Source: Dromiciops gliroides
Taxonomy: Eukaryota > Chordata > Mammalia > Microbiotheria > Microbiotheriidae
DNA length: 64,000 nucleotides
Reading direction: 5' to 3'
NCBI RefSeq assembly: GCF_019393635.1
Contig: NC_057861.1
Location: forward strand, 172,207,577-172,271,576
Part shown: positions 33,301 through 44,069 of the stretch, in pieces
Numbering within the stretch: position 1 is the first letter of the stretch
Layout: each line of letters begins with the position of its first letter
Made by a program: the position numbers and the translations under genes
Notes under the pieces: generated by a model
The model's input: only the letters and a program-made list of their open reading frames with translations
Databases searched by the model: none
Told to the model about the DNA's origin: nothing

Positions 33301-33724
33301 AATGGAGTCATTGGGCAGCTGAATGAACATGCGCTATCCAGAAACAATAGTAGTGTTGATTTGAGTGCTGTTTCCAAGGTAAGAGGCAGAGATGAGGGGT
33401 GGTGGTGGGAAGGGTGGCTTTCAGTGGGGGGGGGGTGGGGCAGGAAGATGGCCTGGGAAAAGAACCATCTTAGGCTTGGGATGAGATATGATGAGTTCTC
33501 ATAAATTAGGTCAGCACTGCTACAGGATAGGAATTCCAAAGCAAGTGAGTTGGCTTCTTCAGGGCATGGACTCTAGTGGGCATAGCAGCATCATGGTGAC
33601 ATGGCAGTACTGTGGTTCTCATATTGGGGGTTAGGGTGAGAGACAAAGGAACTGAAGGGAAGCAAGTCTAACAAAGCAAAATGATGTCAATACATCCAAA
33701 GATAAGCCAAAGAGAAATAGAATG
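33301..33724. other. no gene; G run
   Basis: Purine-rich, possibly an old antisense LINE continuation. A GGGGGGGGG run lies at 33426-33434. Confidence 0.35.
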
Positions 33725-34378
33725 AGGTCTGATCTCGGGATGAGGTGGCTCCTCTCCTTCCCAAGGCCAACTCTGCTACTTGTGACATCAGTCCCACACC
33801 CTCCCATTTCTTCTGTGAGTTTACCCTGGGATTATGCTCTCCTCCTCTCTCATCTCCAATCTTTCCTTAAGTACTGTCTCTTTGCTCAATGCCTAAAAAC
33901 AGATTCAAGCTTCCTCTGTCCTGAAAAAGTCTTGGCTTGATCCTTCAAGTAATCATCCTGCCTCCATCTTTTCTTTCCCTGCTAAACTCTTAAAAAACTA
34001 AACTGAACGCTTTCCCTGCTTAAACCCTTAGAAAGTCTTCTACATTCATTGCTTCCACTCCTCATCATCCATCCTTTCACTTCTTAACCTCTTGGAATCT
34101 GGATTCCAACCCCACTACCTTATTTAAACTGTTTTAAAGGTTACCCGTAATAACTTAAATGTTAAATCTGATGAACTTTTCTCAAATTCTTAGCTGCCCT
34201 GACCTTTGAGTAGGTTTTTTTTTAATATCATTAGGCACCTCCTCCTATTGAACGTTTTCTCTTCTTCTGATCTCATGATGCCACCCTCTTCTCATGTCCT
34301 TTTTATTTATCTGACCACACCTTTTCAATCACCTTTGCTGGATTATGATCTATCTCTTGCCCCCAAGTGGGGAGGGGT

Positions 34379-35155
34379 CTCCTGTGGTGTCTGAAATTCT
34401 ACAATCTACAATAAAAGAAACTGAGGCAGAGCCCCAAGCCAATGGCACTTTATTAAAAGGTCTGTGGCCTCCTCTAATGAAGTGAACCTCAGATTTTCCT
34501 CACAGTCTGAGATGCTCCCTTCTTCCAGGGACTTAGTTTTGTAGTGCCAGATGATACACAAGAGAGGTACAATTGAATAGAGAGTCTTATTGGTTGATAG
34601 ATCTTGGCCTTGATCCTCCAAGAGGGTCTATACCAAAATACAGAATCCCATTGGTTGATAAATGAGCCAATGAACAGACCTTAGCAGAATGATCTTAACC
34701 TTTTAGGAGGTCCTACCAAGCCGACCAGACCCTTGGGCTGGATTGATAAACAGATGTCTAAACAACTCGATGGGCTGAGGGACCAGTAGAAAGGCAGGAC
34801 ACAGGCCAACAAATAGGGTTACTTATTGGCCAAATGCTCATGGCCATCTCCCCATGTTGGGCAATAGAGGGGTGACAAGGAATAGAGAGGCAACGATGAT
34901 ATCTAGAGGACTTTCAGTGTCATTGAGTCACCTCCACTACACTGGTCTGGGTTACTATAATAAGGAAAAACAAGGGTTGAGCTCCTCTAGTTAGCTTCCT
35001 ATGATTAAACAAGTGAACATACAATCTGCATGCAGTTCACAGCTCTGGGGCCTAATATAGAGAACTTTATAGTCACCATTCCTATGGATTCATCAAATTG
35101 ATTGATACTGATTAGAATGAAGCAGGGGTTCAATTAACCATTTCTCACACTCCCA
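34379..35155 (-). mobile_element. solo LTR of an endogenous retrovirus, 4-bp target duplication
   Basis: The LTR spans 34383-35151 (769 bp). Read on the minus strand it starts TGTGAGAAATGG, has AATAAA (plus 34449-34454) and ends GACACCACA. CTCC lies at 34379-34382 and 35152-35155. Removing LTR plus one CTCC restores the LINE wording GGGGTCTCCCAAAGTTCTG, which supports both ends. A class I-like 4-bp duplication. No internal region. Confidence 0.85.
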
Positions 35156-35363
35156 AAGTTCTGTCCTGGGCCCTCTTCTCTTTCTACGCTCTCTATGATC
35201 TCATTAGCTCCCATTTGTTCAGACATCCTCTCAAGTCAGATAACCAAATCTATACATAGAGCCCAGATATCCTTCCAGAACTCCATCTTCACATCTTCAG
35301 CTGCCTGCTCAACATGTTGGATGTCCTGTTGCCACTCCAAATTCAGCATGTCCCAAATTGAAT

Positions 35364-35534
35364 TCACCTTTACTCTTTTTTTTTTTGGTGGGGCAATAAG
35401 GGTTAAGTGACTTGTCCAGGGTCACACAGCTAGTGTCAAGTAGTGTCTGAAGCCGGATTTGAACTCAGGTCCTCCTGAATCCAGGGCTGATGCTTTATCC
35501 GCTGCACCACTTAGCTGCCCCTCACCTTTACTCT
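35364..35534 (-). mobile_element. type A SINE, 13-bp target duplication
   Basis: The body spans 35377-35521, T tail, GGTGGGGCAATAAGGG to CACCACTTAGCTGCCCC. TCACCTTTACTCT lies at 35364-35376 and 35522-35534 without mismatch. Confidence 0.9.
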
Positions 35535-35594
35535 CAAGCTTAGCTCTCCTTGAGACTTTTCTATATTTGTTGAAAGCATCTCCATCGTCCCAGT

Positions 35595-35795
35595 CACCCT
35601 GACTTGGAATCAGGAAGAACTAATTTCAAATCCTGCCTCAGATGCTAGCTATGTGACCCTGGGCAAGTCACTTGAGATAATAGTACCTGTCTCCCAGGAT
35701 TGTTGTGAGGGTTAAATTTTTTTAACATATATAAAGTGCTTTGCAAATCTTAAGGTGCTAGATAAATGTACTTTTATTATTAAATTAAATTAGTA
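35595..35795 (+). mobile_element. MIR relic
   Basis: GACTTGGAATCAGGAAGAAC, ATGTGACCCTGGGCAAGTC and AAAGTGCTTTGCAAATC are in MIR order. Confidence 0.65.
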
Positions 35796-36089
35796 TATAA
35801 ATGCACTATTATTACCCTTGACTCTTCCTTCTTTCTCACCTCCAATTTCCACTCAGTTGCCAAGTGTCGATTCTGCTTCTGCTCCTTGCACCCATCTCCT
35901 CTCAGACAGCTGACCTCCCCCTTATTCAGGCTCTTATGATTTCTTGCCTAGATTAATTGGCTGTCCAGCTTCCAATTTCTCCCAAATCCAACCCATCTTT
36001 CTTTTACCAGACTGCCAAAATCATATTCCCAATGAATAGTTCTATTTATGGTACTTCCCTGCTCAGACATTTTCAGTGGCTCCTATTGC

Positions 36090-36321
36090 CTCTAGGACAA
36101 GGGTTCTTAACTTTTTTTTGCATCCTAGACCCCTTTGGCAGGCTGGTCAAGCCTATGAACTAACTCCTTCTCAGAATATCTTTAAATGCACCAAATAAAA
36201 TATATAGGGTTTCAAGGGAAACTAAATGTATTGAAATTCAACTATCAAAACATTGAAAGTTCCAAGTTCATGGACTTCCTGAAATCTATCTGTGAGTCCC
36301 AGGGTAAGAACTGCTCTAGAA
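36090..36321. mobile_element. hAT-type MITE, same family as at 789-1341
   Basis: The element spans 36098-36313. The left end is CAAGGGTTCTTAAC and the right end GGTAAGAACTG, forming imperfect inverted repeats. CTCTAGGA (36090-36097) and CTCTAGAA (36314-36321) agree at 7 of 8 positions. The interior has TGCACCAAATAAAATATATAGG. No transposase. Confidence 0.75.
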
Positions 36322-36830
36322 TCTGGAACTATGCCCAAAGAGTTATTAAACTGCTTATATCCTTTGACCCAGAAATACCACTACTTGGTCTACTTCCAAA
36401 GATGATGAGGGAAAAAGGAAAATTACCTCTCTGTTCTAAAATGTTTATAGCATCTCTCTCTGTGGTGGCAAAGAACTGGAAATTGCAGAGATTCTCATAA
36501 ATTGGGGAATGGCTGAACAAGTTATGTTGTATGATTGTGATGGAATACTACTGTGTTATAAGAAATGATGAGCTCAATGATTTTAGAAAAAACATGGAAA
36601 AACTTGCACAAAATAATGAAGAGTGAAATGAGCAAAACCAAGAGAATGCTGCACACAGTAACAGCAATATTATTTTAAGACGACTTCAAGCAAATACGTC
36701 ATTCTGACTATTATACATGTTCAAATGAACTATAAAGGACATATGAAGAAAGATTCTATCTACATCCAGAGAAAGAATTGATGAATAGAAATATAGAGAG
36801 AACAATTTTACATGTATATAGCCCTTTTCC
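36322..36830 (+). mobile_element. LINE-1 3' region
   Basis: CTGGAACTATGCCCAAAGAG, TTTGACCCAGAAATACCAC, GGAATGGCTGAACAAG and ACCAAGAGAATGCTGC follow LINE-1 order. Its polyA end is not clear. Confidence 0.75.
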
Positions 36831-37310
36831 TGGTTTGGCAATAGGAGACCAAATTGGCAGAGTGTTACCTGACCTTTCCACAATCAATTTTAAGGTGTTG
36901 ACTTTTCAATTAGGAAATCTCCCTGCTCTTTGAGGTCTGATAATCTCAGTTTCCCCCTAGAAACTTTATGGCTAGAGAATCCCATTTCCTTTTTCCATGG
37001 CCAAATCAAATGCTCAGCTAGTGGGAGGCTTTCAACCTTGGAAATGACCATCTCTTTGTAATTCAATATAGCACAGGTTGATTGCATTTTCAGATGTAGG
37101 TACATGCAGCTCTTGGCTATTGATTCACTAAAGCAGTCATTCAATAGGATAAAATGTTTATCTTTAGGCCAGAAGCATTAAGTTCATGTTTCACATGGTT
37201 GGCAGGTGCATTAAAGCTTCTGTATCATGAGTGGTAGGAAACTTATTCATTCCCTTCTCCCAGGCTTTCAATTTAACTTATTTAAGGTTTCAGGCAGAGT
37301 ATTTTTCAGT
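36831..37310. other. no gene; 84-codon minus frame of unknown nature
   Basis: The minus frame 36890-37144 (begins MNDCFSESIAKSCMYLHL, contains HLIWPWKKEMGFSSHK) lies outside the repeats I can name. I recognise no domain and see no promoter or splice context. A protein search would tell whether it is an exon relic. Confidence 0.3.
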
Positions 37311-37560
37311 CGTGGGGCAGCTAGGTGGCACAGTGGATAGAGTGCCAGACCCAGACGTAGGAAAATTCATCTTCTTGAGTTCAAATCTGGCCTCAGACAC
37401 TTACTAGCTGTGTGACCCTAGGAAAGTCATTTAACCCTGTTTGCCTCACTTAATGTAAAATGAGCTACAGAAGGAAATGGCAAACCACTCCAGTATCTTT
37501 GCCAAGAAAACCCCAAATGGGATCATGGAAAGTCAGACACCACTTAAAAATGCCTTAATA
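37311..37560 (+). mobile_element. type B SINE
   Basis: GGGGCAGCTAGGTGGCACAG to AAAACCCCAAATGGGATC and ATGCCTTAATAACAAAA. Confidence 0.8.
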
Positions 37561-37648
37561 ACAAAAATCTTTCAATCATTTCCCATGAACTTTAATTGAA
37601 GTCTTAGGACAGTCGACTCTATATACAAATCATTATGCTAGACAAGCT

Positions 37649-37870
37649 AAAGAAATTCCAGGGGGCAGCTAGGTGGCACAGTGGATAAAGCACTGGCCCT
37701 GGATTGAAGAGAACCTGAGTTCAAATTCTGTCTCAGACATTTGACACTTACTAGCTGTGTGACTGTGGGCAAGTCACTTAACCCTCATTGCCCCACCAAA
37801 AAAAGAAAAAAGAAAGAAAGAAAGTAAGAAAAGAAAAGAAAAGAAAGAAAGAAAGAAAAAAAGAAATTCC
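37649..37870 (+). mobile_element. type A SINE with (GAAA)n tail, 11-bp target duplication
   Basis: The body spans about 37660-37800 from GGGGGCAGCTAGGTGGCAC to CATTGCCCCACC. The tail is a GAAA/GTAAG array up to 37859. AAAGAAATTCC lies at 37649-37659 and 37860-37870. Confidence 0.88.
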
Positions 37871-37884
37871 TGGCTAGCCCCCTT

Positions 37885-38640
37885 TTTGGTAAATAGTATT
37901 TTATCTTTTCCAATTACATCTAAAGAGCACTTTCATCATTCATTTTTAAAAGATTTTGAGTTCTCATTTTTTTCTCTCTCTCTTCCTCCCTCCCATCTTC
38001 CCTTCCCAAGAAGACAAGCAATCTGATATAGATTATACATGTACAATCATGTAAGCATATTTCCACATTAGTCATGTGGAGAAGAAAAAGAATAAAATGG
38101 AAAAGCAGCAAAAAGATGAAAATCATATGCTTTGTTCAGCATTCAGACTGCATAGTTCTCTCTGGATCTTAATAGCATTTTCCATCATGAGTCCTTTGGA
38201 ATTGTATTGCCGAGAAGAGCTAAGCTAATCATAGTTGATCACAGCACAATGTTGCTATTACTATGTATAATGGTTCTGTTCACTTCACTCAGCATCAGTT
38301 CATGTAAGCCTTTCCAGGTTTTTTTTAAAGCATCCTCCTCATCATTTATTATAGCACAATAGTATTCCATTATATTCATATACCACAACTTGTTCAGCCA
38401 TTCCTCAATTGATGGGCATCCCCTCAATTTCCAATTCTATGCCACCATATAAAGAGCTGCTATAAATATTTTTGTACATGTGGGTCCTTTTCCCTTTTTT
38501 ATGACTTCTTTGGAATATAGACCTAGGAGACACATTACAGGGTCAAAGGGTATACACAGTTTTATAGCCCTTTGGGCATAGTTAGCATATATCTTTTTAA
38601 ACAACTCTTCAAAATTATATCCAGAGTTCATTAAGTAAAA
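37885..38640 (-). mobile_element. LINE-1 3' region
   Basis: The left edge AAATAGTATTTTATC, then TTTTCCAATTACATC, is the reversed 3' end. ATAGCACAATAGTATTCC, ACAACTTGTTCAGCCATTCC, CAATTGATGGGCATCCC and AGAGCTGCTATAAATATTTT follow. Broken frames only. Confidence 0.8.
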
Positions 38641-38749
38641 TAGTAAGGCAGAGGATTTGATTCAATCTGCAATCTCTTGTACATAGTACAGTGCAAGGCA
38701 CCATTCTCCTTGAACAGAAGCCTCATTTTGTTTCTTTAACAGGTTGGTA

Positions 38750-38905
38750 GAATCATAGGAATACAGAACAGTAGAGCTGGAATGGGCCTTAGAAATCATC
38801 TAGCCTAATCCTGTCATTTTATAGATGAGGAAACTGAGGCCCAGAGAAGCAAAATTACTTGCAAAAAGTCACACAGGCAGTAAAGTGCTGAGCCAGGTGA
38901 ATCCT
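38750..38905 (-). mobile_element. MIR-type relic
   Basis: AATCATAGGAATACAGAAC, AGAAATCATCTAGCC, ATAGATGAGGAAACTGAGGC and AAAGTCACACAGGCAG are in antisense order. Confidence 0.6.
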
Positions 38906-39800
38906 TTCAAACTCTTTGTCTTGTTATACACACTTAGGACCCAATTTTTCTAGTAAGTACCCAACAATTAATCACTTTTATTAACCCAGCAACATGGCAG
39001 GTCCCTACTGGTACCTAACTTAGTCCTTTGACTTATAACTTTTCCTGTTGATCCATTCTTAGTAGATTGCCCAACTTGCATCCAAAGTCCAAAATAACCC
39101 ATGAACCCCTCTTTCCTTTTGAAATCAGGACTAGTGTAGAAAAAAGAATTGGATTTGGGCCATGAGTGTAGCACTATTGTGTCTCATAGAACAGGGCTAG
39201 TAGAAGGCAGGGATATATGTAGATGGAGGATCATGAGATTTATCAGCTAGGTTAATAAGGAGGGCCCTAAAATAGGGTTCTTTTAGATTCTAAGAGTTTC
39301 AATCAGAGTAGAGGTTATAGATAGACAGCTATACATAGTTCCTTACCTATAGAGGCTCCCAAAAGATTTGCTGCCAATCAACAACTTGTTTTTATAAACC
39401 TTAGCTTCCTGTAGGATGACCCAGAGATCACTCTGGGTAACTTCTAGTTTCCTGAGATATCATCTATAACCAGAACCACAACCTAAGGGACTGGAGGGGA
39501 GAAGTATCATTTCAAGTAAAAATAATATTCAGGTGTATAAAAGAGTGTTCTGATTGTAGTAGTCATTAATATAATAGTAAATTCAGTGGTGGATAATAAA
39601 ATGACTTAATTATCATAGTAGCAAAAGGTATAACAGTGAAGGTATATATAGCTCAAGGTTTGGACAGTGCATACAGTTTGCCCATCTGATGATGAGCAAT
39701 GAAGAAATCAACCCTGATATACAGAATAATAAAAAAAGTATATTCCAACAATGTGAGACAAACTAGGATCCTGACTTGTAGAGTAGTAAAATAGTATATT
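38906..39800. other. no gene recognised
   Basis: Unassigned, with no clear repeat. A 68-codon minus frame (38968-39174) has no recognisable motif. Confidence 0.4.
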
Positions 39801-40001
39801 AAAAATATATGATAGGGGCAGCTAGGTGGTGCAGTAGATAGAGCACTGGCCCTGGATTCAGGAGGACCTGAGTTCAAATCTGGACTCAGACACTTGACAC
39901 TTACTAGCTGTGTGACCCTGGGCAAGTCACTTAACCCTAATCGCCTTACCAAAAAAAAAACAACAACAACAACAAAAAAAAACAAAAAAAAATATATGAT
40001 A
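39801..40001 (+). mobile_element. type A SINE, 14-bp target duplication
   Basis: The body spans 39815-39987, GGGGCAGCTAGGTGGTGCAG to CTAATCGCCTTACC and a CAA-rich A tail. AAAAATATATGATA lies at 39801-39814 and 39988-40001. Confidence 0.9.
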
Positions 40002-40197
40002 AACTATTATTCATTGTCATAGATGAACTGAGGACAAGCTATGTAGTTAGAAGCCATCTGTCAGAATTAAGTGTATAGCTTTGGCAACATCAGGGAAACT
40101 GCAGTAGTATATGAAGTACCACATCTTCATGAGACTGTCCACAATGAGCAGAATGCTATGGTAAACTTTGGGAAAAGACAATTCCATAACAAAAATG

Positions 40198-40340
40198 ATC
40201 AATCAACAAAGATTTCTTATGTGTTTACTGCAAGCCTGGTACTGTGCTAATTGCTATAGATGCAAATACAGAGAAACAAAATAATCCCTATTCTTGAAGA
40301 GTTTATAGTTTAGGGTAACTGTTGCCTATGGTCTACTGAT
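40198..40340 (-). mobile_element. CR1/L2 LINE 3' end, antisense
   Basis: ATCAATCAACAAAGATTTC, AGCCTGGTACTGTGC and AGAGTTTATAGTTTAGGG. Confidence 0.6.
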
Positions 40341-40389
40341 ACAAGGGTATTGGTAGAGGCTGAAACAGGCCCACAGATTTTCCAAAGTA

Positions 40390-40630
40390 ACTGTTGGCAC
40401 AGTGAATAGAGCAGTGGGACTGGAGTCAGGAAAACCTGAATTTAAATCTGGCCTAAGACATTTACTAGCTGTGTGATCCTGGGCAAGTCACTTAACCTCT
40501 TTCAACCTCAGTTTCCTCAATTATAAAATGGGGGGATAACAGCACCTACTTTGTAAGGATGAAATGAGATAATTTTTTGTAAAAAGTGCTTAGCAGAGTA
40601 CCTAGCAAATATTCAGTGGGGATATGCATG
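40390..40630 (+). mobile_element. MIR/CORE-SINE relic, near full length
   Basis: GGACTGGAGTCAGGAAAAC, TGTGTGATCCTGGGCAAG, CTCAGTTTCCTCAATTATAA and AAGTGCTTAGCAGAGTACC run through head, core and 3' end. Confidence 0.7.
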
Positions 40631-40747
40631 CTTTTCCTTCTTTCCTATTCCATGACCTCCTTGGACTGAATGCAGACCTCACATATATTTCTATAATAGT
40701 CAACCATGAGACTGCACTAAATTTGTGGGTGACATTGCACAAGATTT

Positions 40748-40958
40748 AAAGAAGCCTATATGGGGGCAGCTAGGTGGTGCAGTGGATAGAGCACCAGCCC
40801 TGGAGCCAGGAGGACCTGAGTTCAAATCCGGCCTCAGACACTTAACACTTACTAGCTGTGTGACCCTGGGCAAGTCATTTAACCCCAAATGCCTCACCAA
40901 AAAACCCCCAAAACAAACAAAAAACCCCAAACAAACAAACAAAAAGAAGACTATATGG
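40748..40958 (+). mobile_element. type A SINE with (AAAC)n tail, 16-bp target duplication
   Basis: The body spans about 40764-40942. AAAGAAGCCTATATGG (40748-40763) and AAAGAAGACTATATGG (40943-40958) differ at one base. The B box GTTCAAATCC is intact. Confidence 0.9.
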
Positions 40959-40977
40959 TCAAGGGATTACAAGATTA

Positions 40978-41175
40978 TAGAATCAGAGACATAAAATTGG
41001 AAGTGGCCTCAGAGGCCATCTAAACCAACCCTCTCAATTTACAGATAAGGAAACTGAGGTCCAAGGAAGTTAAGTGATTTATCCAATGTCACACAGGTAG
41101 CAAGTATAACAGGTGGGATTTGAACCTAGGACTTCTGACTCCAAAGCTAGTACACTTTCCACTACAATTCTCTAG
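40978..41175 (-). mobile_element. MIR-type relic
   Basis: TAGAATCAGAGACATAAAAT, AGAGGCCATCTAAACC, AGTGATTTATCCAATGTCAC and TCTGACTCCAAAGCTAG. Confidence 0.65.
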
Positions 41176-42089
41176 TCTATCAGTAGGATGTCATGGCACA
41201 AGGGAATTCTATGTAAAGAGTCAGAGAGTAAGAGAAAAGAAACCCATTTTTTTTCAGTAAGGGCTAGTTTTCCCTAAGAAAGAACCCAATCATCCTTTAG
41301 GTGGGTACAGAACATCTTAGAAGTGGAGAGGACAAGCACTCTGAGCCCCTCATCACTCCCACCCTCATCAGCAGGTGTAATAATTAGGTTTTTTATATTC
41401 TCACTGGTCTTACTTAAAGACCTGGGGAAATTTTGTTAAAGCTTAGGTTTAGCTCATATCTAGAATTTCTCCAAGGTGGACAGTAGAAAGGTACTCAATA
41501 TACAATATGTATTGGTATAGGACAGCTATTTATTTCCTCCACATTGAAGAAATGCTAAACACAAAAGGCCCTCACAAGGGTGAATTGAGAGGTAATCAAA
41601 ACATGATAGAGTAACTTACAAATATGGTTACACTTTCCTAAGGGGTTGAGACTTAAAACTATCAAAACAAAGCTGATGAATTGCTAGATAGATCTTTTAT
41701 ATTTAACCTCAGTTCTGTACTGACCAAACAATTCTCTTCAGATTCATGACTTCTAAAAAAGTCTAGAGTTCAACTCCTTCCTCTGACAGTGGCCTTCACT
41801 TTAGATGAAGAAATTCCTCCTGCCATCAGTTAGGTCCAGCCATGGTACCCAAGATTTCTGGACCTCTCAAACACACAAGGTTACTTTCAAGGCTGTAATA
41901 GTCCCTCAGGATCTCCACTGGGTTATCCGTACTCCAGAAAAGAAGCACAAAGCAGAAAAAAACAGCTAAAGGTCTCAAGGCTCAGATGTTCAGCTAGTCT
42001 AGCTGAGTACTTGATCTGGCTGCCACCAGCAATCACCCAACTGGCAGGTAATCCATTAGATTGGGAATTCATCAAGTGCAGGGACCCAT
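41176..42089. other. no gene recognised
   Basis: Unassigned. No exon-like open frame above 60 codons. Confidence 0.4.
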
Positions 42090-42180
42090 CTCTTGTCTTT
42101 GTTTTTTTGTAATCTTAGAAATTATCACTGTGCTTGGCACATATTAGGCATTTGATAAATGTCTATTGACTGAATGACTG
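42090..42180 (+). mobile_element. CR1/L2 LINE 3' end fragment
   Basis: TCACTGTGCTTGGCACATATT, then TTTGATAAATGTCTATTGAC. Confidence 0.55.
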
Positions 42181-43917
42181 ACAACCTAGCAACAGGGTAC
42201 TTTTTGACACATACCAGAGTTAGAAAGGAAGAAAATCCAGAAGTTGTCTTTCCTTTTGAACCAATGCATCTCCTTTCCTGCCATCATCACAGTTCTAAGG
42301 GACCAATAAAGGGATTGCTTCATCATTCAAAAGTTCCTGAGTACTTCAGGGCCCAGCCAGCACAAATAGCCAGCCAGAATTGGTCAGGACAGCTCTTCAT
42401 GTACTCCATGGGGTGCAATGCTTTTTACAAACATAAATTGAAAACTCATTAAAAGGAAATTGAAATTTGAGTAATGGAAAAAAGTAATGAAGGTCTTGGA
42501 AAAGATAATAAAATATGCCTCCTCCCTTATATGAGAGAAAAGTGGGTAATAATGCAGAATGTTGGACACATTGGCAAATGTCTTTGCATAATGACTTTTC
42601 TTTATTATTATAAGAGAAGGTTCATCCTGGAGGAAAAAAAGGTGTTTTTGTTTTTTACAGAAATGACTGTGGTGCAAAGACAAAAAGCATCAACAAAACA
42701 TGTTGTTGTTTTTTTTTAAATAATAATACAGAGTTAATGGTCAGAGCTATGGTCAAAGTGAAGGCTACATAAAGAATTACTTTAATAAGGTTGTGTAGAC
42801 CAAAGGTATCAATGAGAGATCAGGTAGAATTTATAGGGAAATGTTAAATCTGAGGGAGCAAGTAAAAATGGAAACCAGACATTGGTTTATGTCCAGATTT
42901 ATGTTTATTTATGTTTTAGGTTTATGTCCAAATTGTCCAGAAAGGGATACTGAGGGTAGAATCCAAATTTTGCCTGAGGCAAACTTTTTTTTTGGTGGGG
43001 GGTAGTTGGAGCAGCATGGTGGCACAGAGGTTGGAGAGGATGGTAATCCAAAAGGCATCCAACAGGCTGTGGGGTGATCATGGCAGCACAGAAAAGAATC
43101 CAACAGGATTGGGGTGTGGTGGCACAGAACACAGACTCACTGTCGGTATATGTGGGACAGCCTAGCACTCAGATACCACAGAGGCAGTTTGTTACAAGAA
43201 TTTCATTTTTTCCCCCAGTGGAGTTGGAGTGAGAAGAAGAGAAAATAAATTTCTGGTTTTATTTTAATGGAGCATTGGTGTTACAGATGTGGAATGTTGC
43301 ATGCATTTTTAGATAAGGTCACTGTATTAATAGTTTTATTTAACTTTTTGTTACAAGAGATCTCTCGCAAAAATGGGAATAATCTATAAATGCCTGTAAT
43401 GTAAAAACAAAGCACAACAATAAAACTTTCTTTAAAGACAATATATAGAGATGTTAGTTGCCTTTAGAACTGGAGATTATTATAAGTAGGAAGTTTGGAA
43501 GTGCATACCTTCTGAGGGTACTCTCTTCCCACCATGTTGCTATCCTGTGACAAAGCCCCATTTGCCTGGTGTTAGTTTCAGCTCTGAATAAGGGAAATAG
43601 ACCAAGTCAAAGATGATAGGTAAAAAAAGGAAAGCTGGAACTAAAGAGCCAGGGGTCTTCATGGAGAAGCCAGAAGAATTTATAAGAAGCTAGGTCGCTG
43701 GAAAAAAAAGTTGTATAGTGATATCGTTCAATAGCGTCCTTCAGGCATGAAGAGGTATGAAACAAAATCACAGTGTCTTAAAGAAATCATCCTTGTTACT
43801 GATTGCTTATAAAATGGCAAAATTTAAATTCTAATATGTAAAAATATGGGCCCTCTAACATGTTTGTTTCTCATATGGGCTACTCCAGTGGTCTCAAATT
43901 CTGAAAGTATAGTGTTT
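42181..43917. other. no gene; imperfect local repeats at 43005-43135
   Basis: Three related phrases, GGTGGCACAGAGG, ATGGCAGCACAGAA and GGTGGCACAGAAC, with two CATCCAACAGG/AATCCAACAGG units between, suggest a decayed tandem array of about 60 bp. The other parts are unassigned. Several frames of 80-100 codons have no motif. Confidence 0.4.
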
Positions 43918-43955
43918 GTTTGTTTGTTTGTGGAGCAATGAGGGTTAAGTGATAT
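43918..43955 (-). mobile_element. type A SINE fragment, 3' end only
   Basis: TTTGTTTGTTTGTTTGTGG, then AGCAATGAGGGTTAAGTG, is the reversed SINE tail without its head. Confidence 0.7.
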
Positions 43956-44069
43956 CACTAATCTATTTGCACTAAGAGCACCATCACTATTTACCTTGCA
44001 AGGCTTGAAGGAAAAAGTGTTTTATCAACTGTAAAACATAATATAAATATGACTTCATATTATTAATAG

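Larger units (their letters stand above)
33725..36097 (+). mobile_element. CR1/L2-clade LINE split by four younger insertions
   Basis: It begins at nearly the same point as the copy at 29740 (CTCTCCTTCCCAAGGCCAAC). It passes GATTATGATCTATCTCTTGCC and, after the LTR, CAAAGTTCTGTCCTGGGCC and TTTCTACGCTCTCTATG. It ends near GTGGCTCCTATTGCCTCTAG, which is the LINE segment past the RT. Insertions are an LTR (34383-35151), a SINE (35377-35521), a MIR (about 35595-35790) and a hAT MITE (36098-36313). Confidence 0.75.
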
